From assembly GCF_018619435.1 (NCBI RefSeq), contig NZ_JAHFZF010000006.1, positions 116,296-180,295 of the forward strand: DNA of 64,000 nt, read 5' to 3'. The stretch's first letter is position 1. Every line of letters starts with the position of its first letter. The translations under genes and the position numbers were made by a program. Source of the stretch: Rhodoferax sp. U11-2br. GTDB taxonomy: Bacteria; Pseudomonadota; Gammaproteobacteria; Burkholderiales; Burkholderiaceae_C. Positions 9,456 through 20,000 of this stretch are shown here, in pieces. Under the pieces are notes generated by a model, which made no database searches, was not told the DNA's origin, and saw only the letters and a program-made list of their open reading frames with translations.

Positions 9456-10554
9456 CGGCGGCGGCGGCCACGCTGCGCAGGGGCACAACGGCTGTCGGCC
9501 GGATCAGCTGGTACAGGTCCTTGGGGTCGCTCAACTGCGCCATCAGGGCAATGGGTGCCCCCAGCTGCAGCGCCTGCGCCTGGGCATACAGGTAACGCAG
9601 CGCAGAAAAATCTTCCATCGCAAAACCGACCGAGTCAAACATGGTGATTTGGGTGGTGTTGTCACGCCCCACGGTCTGGCCAGACAACACGCGCCACAGC
9701 TCGGTCACAGCAAAGTCAGCAGGCAGGTGCTGCAGGTCACCCTCGATGCGGGTTTGTGGCTCAAATTCCACAAACACTTTGGCTGCCCGCAACACATCGG
9801 CGTGGATTTCGGTCTTGCCCGGGCAATCGCCGCCCACGCCGTTGATGTGCATACCGGCTTCCAGCATGTCGGTCGTGATGATGGCCGCGTTGGTTTTGTC
9901 GGCGGTGATGGTGGTCACGATGTCCGCACCGCGCACCGCCTCCCTGACACTCGCGCAGCGCGTCAGGCGCAGACCGGCAGCATCCGGGTTGGCCCGCAGG
10001 TTGGCCATCAGCTTGGCCGTGGCCTGGGGGTCAATGTCGTACAGGCGGATGTCGGTGATGTCGAGCAGGTGGTGGAAGGCCAGTGCCTGGAATTCACTTT
10101 GGGCACCGTTGCCAATCAGCGCCATGACCCGGCTGTCGGGCCGGGCCAGTGCTCGGGCCGCCACCACCGAGGTGGCGGCGGTGCGTAGCGCGGTGGTCAA
10201 TGTCATCTCGCTGAGCAGCAACGGCTCGCCCGTGGCCACATCGGCCAGCACACCAAAGGCCATCACGGTGGGCAGGCCTTTGCTGGTGTTTTTGGGGTGA
10301 CCGTTGACGTATTTGAAACTGTAGGAGCTGTCGTCGGCAATCGGCATCAGCTCAATCACACCGTCGACCGAGTGGCTGGCCACACGAGGTGCTTTGTCAA
10401 AACTTGTCCAACGCAAAAAATCCTGGTGGATGGTGGCCGCCAAACCTTGCAACGTGGCGGGCAGCCCCAGGCGAGCGATCAAGTTTGCCACGTCTTGCGG
10501 GCTGAGAAACAGGGTGTTGCTGCGCTGTGTGGAGGAGGTGTGGGTGAGGTTCAT
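9439..10554 (-). CDS. Ornithine cyclodeaminase family protein
   Basis: The family converts L-ornithine to L-proline and ammonia with NAD+, or acts on related substrates. 371 aa from MNLTHTSSTQ; the ATG at 10554 is chosen because AAAGAGATC lies at a suitable distance, whereas an ATG 24 bases upstream overlaps that site. Features include the substrate region FKYVNGHPKNTSKGLPTV, the nucleotide-binding loop MALIGNGAQSEFQALAFHH and HINGVGGDCPGKTEIHADVL. It is divergent from an Lrp-type regulator that probably controls it. The exact substrate cannot be fixed from sequence. Confidence 0.88.
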   Translation of the reverse strand: MNLTHTSSTQRSNTLFLSPQDVANLIARLGLPATLQGLAATIHQDFLRWTSFDKAPRVASHSVDGVIELMPIADDSSYSFKYVNGHPKNTSKGLPTVMAFGVLADVATGEPLLLSEMTLTTALRTAATSVVAARALARPDSRVMALIGNGAQSEFQALAFHHLLDITDIRLYDIDPQATAKLMANLRANPDAAGLRLTRCASVREAVRGADIVTTITADKTNAAIITTDMLEAGMHINGVGGDCPGKTEIHADVLRAAKVFVEFEPQTRIEGDLQHLPADFAVTELWRVLSGQTVGRDNTTQITMFDSVGFAMEDFSALRYLYAQAQALQLGAPIALMAQLSDPKDLYQLIRPTAVVPLRSVAAAAVTEAF

Positions 10555-10689
10555 GGGGGATCTCTTTGGGCTGCGCAAAAACTGATATCAGGTCAGAACG
10601 AGTTTGCCCGGGCACGCACACAATCACAATCGGCAACTTTGTAGAAAAATCGTCACATAATTGCCGTTTTGACAGACTTCATTGTCACT

Positions 10690-11115
10690 ATGGACGAAAC
10701 AGATCAACAACTGCTGTCGCTGTTGCGGCAAGATGCCCGGCTCTCGGTGGCGGCGTTGGCGCTCAAGTTGAAGGTGTCGCGCGGCACCGTGACCAATCGC
10801 ATCCACAAGCTCGAAGACGACGGTGTGATCGTGGGTTACACGGTGCGCCTGCGTCCGGACGTGCAACACGACCAGATCACGGCCTGGATGAGCATCGCGG
10901 TGGACGGCAACCAGACCCGTGCGGTGATTGCTGCTCTGCTGGGTGAGCCCGGTGTGGCCAAGCTGCACGACACCAATGGCCGCTGGGATTTGCTGGCCGA
11001 GTTGCGCGCCGAGAGTCTGCAGGAATTGGCCAAGGTGCTGGAGCGCATCCGCCTGCTCAAAGGCATCAGCAACACCGAAACCAGCATCCATCTGGAAACC
11101 TACCGCCTGTCTTGA
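10690..11115 (+). CDS. Lrp/AsnC family transcriptional regulator
   Basis: 141 aa from MDETDQQLLSLLRQDARLSV. The N-terminal helix-turn-helix has LKVSRGTVTNRIHKLEDDGVI. The C-terminal RAM ligand-binding domain follows, with GRWDLLAELRAESLQELAKV. A TTG 21 bases upstream is an alternative start, but the ATG gives the standard Lrp N-terminus. It lies head to head with the ornithine cyclodeaminase gene, with 135 bases between. This is the common arrangement for a local amino-acid-responsive regulator, so ornithine or arginine is the likely effector (inference). Confidence 0.9.
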   Translation: MDETDQQLLSLLRQDARLSVAALALKLKVSRGTVTNRIHKLEDDGVIVGYTVRLRPDVQHDQITAWMSIAVDGNQTRAVIAALLGEPGVAKLHDTNGRWDLLAELRAESLQELAKVLERIRLLKGISNTETSIHLETYRLS

Positions 11116-11271
11116 CCCAGATTCGGCAGTTGCGCGCTTCTTTGACGCAGGTGGGTCGATGGCAAGGGCAATATCACTATGATGGATGGCTGAAGTCAGC
11201 CGCTCAAGTGCTGCGTTGCGACCCAGAGTGGATGACCCCTTTGATTGGCATCGACAACAGGAATAAGAGAC

Positions 11272-12867
11272 ATGGTAAATCTGCACAACTTGAAAATTTC
11301 GACGCGTCTGTCTGTGGCCTTTGGGCTGCTGATTGCCCTCCTGGTGGTCATTGTCAGCATCGCGTTGTTGCAGATGAAGACCATGCACGCGGTGACGGTT
11401 GACATCGCCGAGCAGCAATTGCCGGATGTGGAGCTGGTCAATCGCATCAAGATCAACTTTTCCAACCTGCGCATTGACGAGACCCAGCACGTCATGAACC
11501 AGGAGGAAAACGGCATGACGAAGACCGAACAGGCCATGAAGGAGCGCATGGGTGCCATCAACACCGACATGGCGGCCTACAAACAACGCCTGACAGGAAC
11601 GGAGCAACAGCAGCATGTTCAGGCGCTAGAGGCGGAATGGAAGAACTACACCACCATCCACCTGCAGATTGTGGACCTGTCGACAAAGCGCGAAAAGTTC
11701 ACCGCCAGAAAGTTGCTGGAGGGTGACTCCGCCGCCTCTTTTGCACGCCTCAACACATCTTTGAACCAGCTGGCCAGCCTGACACACGACGCAGCTACCG
11801 CCGCAACGGCGGCCAGTGGCGAGACTTACGCCAACGCCCGCTACGCCATGCTGGGTGCCCTGCTCGTCTGTGTGCTGCTGGCCGTGGGCGCGGCGGTCTG
11901 GCTGATTCGCTCAGTCACTCAGCCGCTGCATGACGCCATTGAGGTCGCCAGCAGGATTGCCGCCGGTGATTTGTCGCACAACATTGCGATTGACTCCAGC
12001 AACGAAACCGGGCGCCTGCTGCAAGCCTTGCAGCGCATGCAAACCAGCTTGCTGGCCATTGTGGAGCAGGTCCGGGAAGGCTCGGGCAATGTGGCCAACG
12101 CCAGTGCAGAAATCGCCCAAGGCAACCAGGACTTGAGCGACCGAACCGAGCACCAGGCCAATGCCTTGCAAGTCACCGCGTCGTCCATGCATACCTTGGA
12201 GTCCACCGTGCGCCAAAACGCCGACAACGCCAGGCAGGCCAATGAACTGGCCCTGACGGCATCCTCCGTGGCCGTCAAAGGGGGTGATGTGGTGGGGCAG
12301 GTGGTTGAAACCATGAAAGGCATCAACCAGTCCTCGCGCCAGATCGCCGACATCATCCAGGTGATTGACGGCATTGCGTTTCAAACCAATATCCTGGCAC
12401 TCAACGCGGCGGTGGAGGCCGCACGTGCCGGAGAACAAGGCCGTGGTTTTGCGGTGGTGGCGTCCGAGGTGCGCTCCCTGGCGGGCCGCTCCGCCGAAGC
12501 GGCCAAGGAGATCAAGCTGCTGATTGGTGCCAGTGTGCAACGGGTCGAACAAGGCACCGAACTGGTGGACCGCGCCGGTGCCACCATGTCAGAAATTGTG
12601 GCGGCGATTCAGCGCGTGACCGACATCGTGCGGGACATCAGCGCGGCCAGCTCAGCACAAAGCCAGGGGGTATCCCAGGTGGGTGAGGCGATTGGCCAGA
12701 TGGACCAGACCACCCATCAAAATGCCGCCCTGGTTGAACAAATGGCAGCCTCGGCCAACAGCTTGAGAAGCCAGGCCAATGCACTGGTGGAGATGGTGGC
12801 CGTGTTCAAGCTGGATGCCGCCGCGCGCCAGCCGCGCTCTGGGCAACTGGCGCTGCTGGAAGGCTAA
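11272..12867 (+). CDS. Methyl-accepting chemotaxis protein with periplasmic four-helix domain
   Basis: Transmembrane chemoreceptor, 531 aa. Spans are near residues 12-33 and 191-213, with a helical periplasmic sensor between them that resembles 4HB_MCP. HAMP runs about 214-266. The cytoplasmic coiled coil has the highly conserved tip DGIAFQTNILALNAAVEAA and GRGFAVVASEVRSLAGRSA. The C-terminus (LALLEG) lacks a CheR-binding NWETF-type pentapeptide. GGAATAAGAG precedes the ATG; an upstream in-frame TTG is less likely. cheV is nearby at 14.0 kb, but no other che genes are in the window. Ligand unknown. Confidence 0.93.
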   Translation: MVNLHNLKISTRLSVAFGLLIALLVVIVSIALLQMKTMHAVTVDIAEQQLPDVELVNRIKINFSNLRIDETQHVMNQEENGMTKTEQAMKERMGAINTDMAAYKQRLTGTEQQQHVQALEAEWKNYTTIHLQIVDLSTKREKFTARKLLEGDSAASFARLNTSLNQLASLTHDAATAATAASGETYANARYAMLGALLVCVLLAVGAAVWLIRSVTQPLHDAIEVASRIAAGDLSHNIAIDSSNETGRLLQALQRMQTSLLAIVEQVREGSGNVANASAEIAQGNQDLSDRTEHQANALQVTASSMHTLESTVRQNADNARQANELALTASSVAVKGGDVVGQVVETMKGINQSSRQIADIIQVIDGIAFQTNILALNAAVEAARAGEQGRGFAVVASEVRSLAGRSAEAAKEIKLLIGASVQRVEQGTELVDRAGATMSEIVAAIQRVTDIVRDISAASSAQSQGVSQVGEAIGQMDQTTHQNAALVEQMAASANSLRSQANALVEMVAVFKLDAAARQPRSGQLALLEG

Positions 12868-12876
12868 ACTGCTTGC

Positions 12877-13953
12877 ATGCAACTCAGCCCGCCCCAGTTA
12901 TCTGCCCACCTGAACAAGGGGCTAAAAAGCCTCTACACCCTGCATGGCGACGAGCCACTGCTGATCACAGAGGCGCTGGACGCGATCCGCGCAGCTGCAC
13001 GCACCCAGGGTTTTACCGAGCGCAGCTCCCACACCGTCAGCGGCGCCAACTTTGATTGGAGTGAGGTGCTGGCCGCCTGCGGGTCCCTGAGCCTGTTTGC
13101 CGACAAACAGATTGTCGAAATCCGTATCCCCAGCGGCAAACCTGGCAAAGACGGCAGTGTGGCGCTGCAGCAACTGGTGGAGCAATCACGTGGCAATGAG
13201 TCGACGCTGACCCTGGTGGTTCTGCCCCGGCTCGACAAGCTGACCAAAAGCAGCGCCTGGTTTGTGGCGCTGGAGAGTGGCATCACGCTCGAAGTCAACC
13301 CGGTGGAGCGTGCTGCGCTGCCACAGTGGATCGCCCAGCGTCTGGCCGCACAAGGCCAACGTGTGGCAGCAGGTGAAGAAGGCCAGCGCACGCTGCAGTT
13401 TTTTGCGGACCGGGTCGAAGGCAACCTGCTGGCCGCGCACCAGGAGATCCAGAAGCTGGCGCTGCTGCACCCGACGGGGGAGCTGCGGTTTGAGCAGATC
13501 GAGTCGGCGGTGCTCAATGTGGCGCGTTACGACGTGTTCAAGCTCTCGGAAGCCGTGCTGGCTGGTAAGTCAGCGCGGGTGCAACGGATGCTGGATGGGC
13601 TGCAGGCCGAGGGGGAGGCCGAGGTGCTGGTGCATTACACCCTGGCCGAGGACATCCGCGCCCTCAAACGGGTCAAAGACGCCATCAACCGGGGCAGCCC
13701 GCTGCCGATGGCGCTGCGTGAACAACGGGTCTGGGGCAACAAGGAGCGTTTGTTCGAGCGCGTGCTACCACGCCTGAATGATGCCGATCTGGCGCAGCTG
13801 CTGCACAGCGCACACCTGGTGGATGGCATCGTCAAGGGTTTAAAACAAGCCGACTGGCCCAGCGCGCCCTGGCAGGCGCTGGCGCGGCTGGCCATGATGC
13901 TGTGTGGGCTGTGCGCGGTGGTACCCGGCAAAGCCACCACCGGCCATCGGTAA
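12877..13953 (+). CDS. holA: DNA polymerase III subunit delta
   Basis: Clamp-loader subunit that opens the beta clamp. 358 aa, full length. Recognisable segments are SLYTLHGDEPLLITEALDAI at the N-terminus, WIAQRLAAQGQRV in the middle, and LHSAHLVDGIVKGLKQ near the C-terminus. It starts 9 bases after the chemoreceptor. In most proteobacteria it follows lptE directly, so the cyclodeaminase, Lrp and chemoreceptor genes look inserted into the leuS-lptE-holA operon. Its promoter is then expected within or upstream of the chemoreceptor gene. Confidence 0.93.
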   Translation: MQLSPPQLSAHLNKGLKSLYTLHGDEPLLITEALDAIRAAARTQGFTERSSHTVSGANFDWSEVLAACGSLSLFADKQIVEIRIPSGKPGKDGSVALQQLVEQSRGNESTLTLVVLPRLDKLTKSSAWFVALESGITLEVNPVERAALPQWIAQRLAAQGQRVAAGEEGQRTLQFFADRVEGNLLAAHQEIQKLALLHPTGELRFEQIESAVLNVARYDVFKLSEAVLAGKSARVQRMLDGLQAEGEAEVLVHYTLAEDIRALKRVKDAINRGSPLPMALREQRVWGNKERLFERVLPRLNDADLAQLLHSAHLVDGIVKGLKQADWPSAPWQALARLAMMLCGLCAVVPGKATTGHR

Positions 13954-13994
13954 ACCTAAGGCTAAATTGCCACCAAGCCCTTACCCTGATTGGG

Positions 13995-14022
13995 CAAGCA
14001 GCTATCAATAAAAAAGCGATTG
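13995..14022. repeat. Possible fragment of the dispersed repeat between holA and cheV
   Basis: AAGCAGCTATCAATAAAAAAGCG resembles one arm of the dispersed repeat (AGCTATCAAAT). No AGCCCTT/AAGGGCT core is present, so this is a fragment at best. Confidence 0.25.
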
Positions 14023-14034
14023 GCAAACGCGATG

Positions 14035-14985
14035 TCAGCGCTGCAGCACCTTGCGGATGGCTTGCGCCAACTCTTCAGCAACAAACTTGGCCACATAACC
14101 ATCGGCACCGACCTTGCGCACATGGTCTTCGTTGGTAGCGCCCGTGAGTGAGGAGTGGATCACCACCGGGAGTTTGCTGAAACGGGGGTCCTGCTTGATG
14201 TTGCGCGTCAGGGTAAAACCATCCATCTCAGGCATTTCCAGGTCGGTCAGCACCATCGCCACCTTGTCACGGATGGTTTGGCCCTGTGCCTCGGCCTCTG
14301 AGGCCATGGCCTTGAGCCGGTCCCAGGCTTCCTGGCCGGACTTGGTCATGATGTAGGCCACGTCCATGGACTTCAGGCCCTGCTCGATCATCATGCGGGC
14401 CACCGCCGAGTCGTCGGCGGCCAGCACCACCGTGCCCGGTGGCAACTGCAGCTTGCCAGTCACCTCGATATCGGAGGAGTGTTGTTCAGGGAACACATCA
14501 CGCAGAATCTGCTCCACGTCGAGCACCTGGGCCAGCCGGGTGTTCTCGGCGGCGCCATCCAGACGCGCAATGCTTGTCACCAGACCACCACCACGGCCTT
14601 CGGCCGACAGCACCTGTTTCCACTCCAGACGGACAATTTCGTTGACCTCTTCCACCGCAAACGCTTGCGTGGTGCGGGCAAACTCGGTCACCAGCAAAAT
14701 GCCCAGGCCCTTGGTGGGGTTGGTGCCCACAAGGTGAGGCAGGTTGATCACGGTGATCATCTGGCCGCGGATGTTGGCCACCCCCATCACCGCCGGAGGC
14801 GAGTTCACCATGGCGGTGATTTCGGGCATGACCAGAATCTCACGCACCTTGAACACGTTGATGCCAAACAGTTCACGCCGGTCCGTGCCGGGTGCCTCCC
14901 CCAAACGAAACAGCAGCAGCTCAAACATGCTGTTACTCGCCAGATTGGTGCGTTCGTCAATGTCTCGCATGGTTGATTTGTTCAT
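14035..14985 (-). CDS. cheV: Chemotaxis protein CheV (CheW-receiver fusion)
   Basis: Coupling protein between chemoreceptors and CheA whose activity is tuned by phosphorylation. 316 aa. The CheW domain is about residues 22-165 (LFGINVFKVREILVMPEITA), and the response-regulator receiver domain is about 185-316. The phospho-acceptor is expected at Asp248 in LTDLEMPEMDGF. DD at 191-192 and the conserved Ser/Thr and Lys (HSSLTGA, GYVAKF) are present. The ATG at 14985 is preferred over one 30 bases upstream. It is convergent with holA. Confidence 0.93.
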   Translation of the reverse strand: MNKSTMRDIDERTNLASNSMFELLLFRLGEAPGTDRRELFGINVFKVREILVMPEITAMVNSPPAVMGVANIRGQMITVINLPHLVGTNPTKGLGILLVTEFARTTQAFAVEEVNEIVRLEWKQVLSAEGRGGGLVTSIARLDGAAENTRLAQVLDVEQILRDVFPEQHSSDIEVTGKLQLPPGTVVLAADDSAVARMMIEQGLKSMDVAYIMTKSGQEAWDRLKAMASEAEAQGQTIRDKVAMVLTDLEMPEMDGFTLTRNIKQDPRFSKLPVVIHSSLTGATNEDHVRKVGADGYVAKFVAEELAQAIRKVLQR

Positions 14986-15033
14986 GGTGTGTCTTCTGTG
15001 AAGTGGATCCGGCACTGAGCGTGGATGTTAACG

Positions 15034-16221
15034 TCATTGACGCTCTTTTGGCCAGAGCACCCAAAGTCGCACAGGTTGCTTGAGTCGCCCCGCCAACTCA
15101 CCCGCTTCCTCACCCCAGCCAGCAAAATAATCTGCGCGCGTCGGCCCCACAATGGCACCACCGGTATCTTGCGCCAGCACCAGGCGCTGCAAGGACAGGT
15201 TGGGCCCCTCAGAAGCCAGCCAGACCGGTGTGCCATACGGGATGCTGAGCGGGTCCACCGCTATCGAGCGCCCCGGCGTCAGCGGTACACCCTGCGCACC
15301 ACGTGGGCCAAAAGCCGCATCAAAGTCATTCAGAGCTTCTTCCTTGAAAAACACCAGACGCGGGTTTTGCCACAACAACTCGGCCTGGCGTTGCGGGTTC
15401 TGGGTCAGCCAGGCGCGAATGCCTGGCCAGGAGGCGTCGCGCACCTCGCCCTGGTCCAGCAGCCAGCGGCCGATGCTCTGATACGGCTGGCCGTTGTGCG
15501 CAGCAAAAGCCAGTCGCACCAGTCGCTGACGGCCATCGGGCTCGGTCACACGCAGGCGCCCGGAGCCCTGAATCTGCAACAACATCGCCTCAACCGGATC
15601 AGCCAAGTACAACAACTCGCGCCCGCGCAAAGCTGCCTGTGGCTGCGCCAAGGTGTCGGCGTCCTTGCGGCTGAACCAGGGTTTGCCCGGACTCAGACCG
15701 GCCGGGGGCTGGTACAACGGGGTGGTGAAACCCTCACCTGGCAGGCGGCGCGCGGCAAACTCGGGCTCGAAGTACGCCGTCAACAAACCCGGCGTTGTGC
15801 CCCCCTGCAGCGGCTCCACCCGGTAAGGCTGCAAACGCGACAGCAACCAGCTGTGTTGCGCTTGGGCATCTCCAATGCTCAGTCGCCGCACCTCGGGGCA
15901 TAGCGGCGCAAACACCGGCCCCGGACGCTCACAACTTTTAAGCCAGGCGTTCCAGGCTTCATGCAGCGCGTCTTGTTCCAAACCAGGCAGCTCAGACCAG
16001 GCCACCGGCACCCAGCGGCTGTTGCGCTGCATCAACACGGGGCCGGACGGCGCAGCTTCCGGCGCAGCGCTACGGGCGGCGGGCGCGACGGATGGACTGG
16101 TCGGCGACACGCCGTCGGTGCGGTAGCCGGGGCTGGACAGGGGCACGCCGCCGCAGGCCACCAACAAAGCCAGCACGCCAACACTTGTGACTGCCCGAAA
16201 GAGAGACGAGGCAGTCGTCAT
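15034..16221 (-). CDS. mltA: Membrane-bound lytic murein transglycosylase A
   Basis: Outer-membrane lipoprotein that cleaves peptidoglycan to anhydromuropeptides. 395 aa. The lipobox is LVAC (Cys23). The MltA domain contains PGLLTAYFEPEFAARR and PLYQPPAGL. The C-terminal 3D domain has VLAQDTGGAIVGPTRADYF, which includes the catalytic aspartate. The start overlaps the stop of the upstream nitrilase-family gene (ATGA), so it is the last gene of the yhdP-nit-mltA operon on the minus strand. Confidence 0.94.
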   Translation of the reverse strand: MTTASSLFRAVTSVGVLALLVACGGVPLSSPGYRTDGVSPTSPSVAPAARSAAPEAAPSGPVLMQRNSRWVPVAWSELPGLEQDALHEAWNAWLKSCERPGPVFAPLCPEVRRLSIGDAQAQHSWLLSRLQPYRVEPLQGGTTPGLLTAYFEPEFAARRLPGEGFTTPLYQPPAGLSPGKPWFSRKDADTLAQPQAALRGRELLYLADPVEAMLLQIQGSGRLRVTEPDGRQRLVRLAFAAHNGQPYQSIGRWLLDQGEVRDASWPGIRAWLTQNPQRQAELLWQNPRLVFFKEEALNDFDAAFGPRGAQGVPLTPGRSIAVDPLSIPYGTPVWLASEGPNLSLQRLVLAQDTGGAIVGPTRADYFAGWGEEAGELAGRLKQPVRLWVLWPKERQ

Positions 16222-17051
16222 AAAACGCGATGCGCCAGGGCTGGCAAACGGCTGCGGCATGCGGTCAAGCGTTCAAAGTCCAGATCCGCCAGCACCACCC
16301 CTGCTTGCTGCGCGCGTTGCGCCAGCACCTGGCCCCACGGGTCGATCAGCATCGCCTGGCCCCAGGTCTGGCGCCCGTTGTCATGCTGGCCACCTTGCGC
16401 GGCAGCGGCCACAAATGCCAGGTTTTCGATGGCACGGGCACGCAGCAGCACCTCCCAATGCGCCTGACCGGTGGTGTAGGTGAAGGCGCTGGGCGCCAGC
16501 AGCAGGTGCACCCCGGCATCGGCATAGGCCCGGTACAACTCCGGAAAACGCATGTCGTAACACACACTCATCCCAATGCGCCAGACATGCCCATCGCGCG
16601 AATCCAGATCAAACGTCACCGGCTCGGTGCCAGCCACCAGCACCGCCGACTCGTCATAACGTTCAGTGCCATTGTCAAAACGGAAAAGATGAATTTTGTT
16701 ATAGCGCGCTATGCAGGCACCATCAGGGGAAAAGGCCAAACTGGCATTAAAAGCCCGATCGGGGGCGGTGGCAACATCGCCGCTGTCTGTCCGCAGCGGG
16801 ATCGTCCCACCAACCAGCCACAAACCTTCAGCCCGGGCAGTTTCTGCCAGAAACTGCTGCAGCGGCCCCTGGCCAAAAGGCTCAGCGATGTCCAGTTTGT
16901 CGGCGTCATGCTGGCCCATCAGACAAAAGTACTCCGGTAACACCGCCAGTTCGGCACCGCCCAGGGCGGCCTGGTGCAGCAAGTCCGCAGCTTGCGCCAG
17001 ATTGGCAGACAGACTGGTGGACGACACCATCTGGATCACGGCAACTTTCAT
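16218..17051 (-). CDS. Carbon-nitrogen hydrolase (Nit1-like amidase)
   Basis: Nitrilase-superfamily amidase, 277 aa. The catalytic triad is visible: Glu40 (LPEYF), Lys119 (RYNKIHLF) and Cys164 (SVCYDMRFPEL). The RYDES sequence after the lysine is typical of the Nit1/NitFhit branch, whose known members repair deaminated glutathione or hydrolyse omega-amides. It overlaps yhdP (17048-17051) and mltA (16218-16221) by 4 bases each. A nitrilase-family gene downstream of yhdP is common in betaproteobacteria. The substrate is inferred from family only. Confidence 0.9.
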   Translation of the reverse strand: MKVAVIQMVSSTSLSANLAQAADLLHQAALGGAELAVLPEYFCLMGQHDADKLDIAEPFGQGPLQQFLAETARAEGLWLVGGTIPLRTDSGDVATAPDRAFNASLAFSPDGACIARYNKIHLFRFDNGTERYDESAVLVAGTEPVTFDLDSRDGHVWRIGMSVCYDMRFPELYRAYADAGVHLLLAPSAFTYTTGQAHWEVLLRARAIENLAFVAAAAQGGQHDNGRQTWGQAMLIDPWGQVLAQRAQQAGVVLADLDFERLTACRSRLPALAHRVL

Positions 17052-20000
17052 GGGGTTTTCTCCTTGGGCAGCGCACTGGCGCTGCTGATTTTGGTGACTC
17101 TGGGGTCGGCCCAAGATCCGTCAATGTGAAATTGCTGGGTATTGGACTCGATCAGTGGGCGCCTCAACACCATCTGTGCCAGAAAGGTGCCCAAGCCAAC
17201 GGCAGGGTTGATCACCGTTGCAATCAATGAGGCGGTGCCGGCATTGATCTCGGGCACCACCACCACCCTGAGATTCTGTGTTTCCTGAGCAATATCGGCC
17301 GAGCCTTCCATCAACACCGCCGCGTTGACCCCTTTCATCTGCAGGTTGTTGGTGCGGGCAATGCCTTGGTCCACCGTGACATCGCCGCGCAAAAAGTCAA
17401 AGGCAAAGCCTTCGCTGAACACATCACGAAAATCCAGCGTCAGGCGCCGGGGCAAGGCCTGCAAGCTCAGCACCCCCAGCAGCTTGGCTAGGCCGGGATC
17501 GGCTTTGAGAAACTGTCCGGAGGCCACATTCACCGTGAATGCCCCACCCAAGCTCGGGTAATCTGGCTTGAGCGGTGAGCCCATCCAGGACACCTGCCCC
17601 TCCATCTTGCCGCTGGCCTGGCGCACCACGTCCTTCATGCCAAAGCGGCTGAGCAGCTTGCCACCATCGTTGATATCGAGCTTGAAGCTCAGCACGGTTC
17701 GACTGCGCTGCGCGGTGCTGGCCAAGCCGCCTCGACCGGACACCGGGGCCTGGGCATTGAGGCGTGCCCAGTTCCCGCTGGTGCTCAAGGTCGCCTCAGG
17801 CGTGATCAGGTTTAGTTTGTTGAGCCGCCATTCGGTGGTCGCAGCGGTACTGCCAGAGGCGCCTGCGGTGCGATTGACAGCATCAACCTCCAGACGCCCG
17901 AGGCGCTTGCCACGCAACTCAAACTCATCCACCACCACGTCCAGTGCGGGCATGCTGGCGGGCTGGGCATCCATCAAAGCTTCCAGCTCGGTGGCGGCGC
18001 TGGGCGCGATGTTGAGGCGCGACAGCCGGGCATACACCCGCCCCCCACTGTTTGCCACCGTGGCCTCGCTGGCCTGGCGGTATTCGAGGTAACCAGCCAA
18101 CTCGGTTGCATCCACATTGCCGCGCCAGACCTGGTCTTCCCGGCGTGCATCCAGCGTCACCCGGTTGAAGGACCGCCCACCCACGGTCAGGACACCGGTG
18201 CGTACCGCCAGCACACTGGGCACATAAGCCATGTCCACAGCAGCACTGCCCCCTGTGGTCACAGGCGATTTGCCAAAGAGCGGTTGCAGCACCCCCCCCC
18301 AAGCGTCAGCGTTGAGCTGTGCCAGGTTGATGCTGGCGCTGACGCCCTGTGACGGCAGCGCGGGTGAGGACGATGCCTCTGTCCCCACCAGCACCTGACC
18401 TCGCAGCACACGTGGCTCGGCGCGGCTCACATCACGCTCGTAGGTCAAGCGGCCAAGCCCTTCCAGACTCAGGTTCAGGCGGTCACGCGCAGCCGCCGCA
18501 CCTGCCTCACCGCTGAGCATGCCAGACTGGTAGCGCAGTGACAGACGGGTCTGTGCCTCTTTTTGCAGCGGCACTGGCAGGGTCGAGGCCAGGCCCTGCA
18601 AGCTGCTGGTCACCAGCACATCCGGGGCACCACCACGCCAGCCCACGGTGGCGCTATAGGCAGCACTGCCACTGGCGTTTTGCGCCAGGCGCGAGACAAA
18701 ACCCAGTTCACTGGCCTGGCGCAGTCCTTCGGCGCTGGCCACGCCGGTGATGCGCAAGCTGGTGGGTGCACCACGTGCAGCGGCCTCTGCCACCGCCCCG
18801 GGCAACAACACCAGGCCACCGTCAAGCCGCGCGTCGCCACCCAACAAACGCGCCTGAACCCCTGCCAGACTGAACCCGTTTTGGGTGTAATTCACCACAC
18901 CGCGGGCACGCATGAGTTTGGGCGTGTCGGGCGAGATCTGCACATCATTGCCTGGCAGCGACACACTGCCCGCTACCTGCGACTTGTTGATGTCTGCAAT
19001 GGGCAAATCCAGCTTGAGTTTGAAGTCTGCATTGCCAGAGGCCACCGCACCCACCAACGCATGGCCCGTCAAATCCGCGAGCGCCGAGCTGTTCACCACC
19101 CGCAAGGCATCTTTCAGCGGGCCTTTCATCTCGGCATTGACCTCCACCCGGGTCTTCTCCAGATCATGGATGGCCACCTCGGCTTGAGAAATTTGTAGCG
19201 CACTGCCCTCACCCAGCTTGGCCTGCGCGCCTTTGACATGCAATTGCATGCCGTTGATCAGCAACTGTCCGCTGAGTTCGGTCAAGACCGGCCAGGGCAG
19301 CTCTTTGGGGCCTTGCAGGCTTCTGGGCAGATACGCCAGCCGGGCTTGGCTGACATCGGCACTGATCCTGAACTCACCCTGGGCGGGCCGTGTGGCGGGC
19401 ATGTCATTGATGTCCCCCTTGATGGCAAACTGCACATTTCTGGCATGGCCAGCAAGCACCGCGTCACGCACATAGTCGCGCGCCTGGGCATCTATCACCA
19501 GCGGCAGGTAGCGGTAGACCCGGCGTCCCTCGGCACGGCTCAAGCTGGCCTGCAGATCGAGCACCCCAGGAAAACGGCTGCGCGCCGTCGATGTGGCGGG
19601 GTCACTGGTGTGCCACTTGATGCGTGCCTGACCTTGCGCGTCCGCGTTGCTGAACTTGGCATTGGCCACATCCACAGACATCTGCTCGCCCGCCAGCTGC
19701 CACGACACATCCGCACTCAGCTGGTCAATCGGTATCACCCCGTCCTGGAAAAACGTCGGCACCGCCACACTGCCCTGCACCACCGAGACCTTGGCGCGCC
19801 CCGCGTTCTGGTCAAAGTCCACATCAGCGTCTAGCCCCTGAAAGCCCGGCACATCATCAACGGCAGCCAGCGCCAGCTGCCGCAACCGGCCCTTGGCCCG
19901 GTAGGAAACAGGCGCGGTCACCGGCCCCTGCCAGCTGGCCGTGAGTGATTCAACCCGGCCCTGCGGTGCATAACGCATCAAACCGTCGCGCAGCTTGGCG

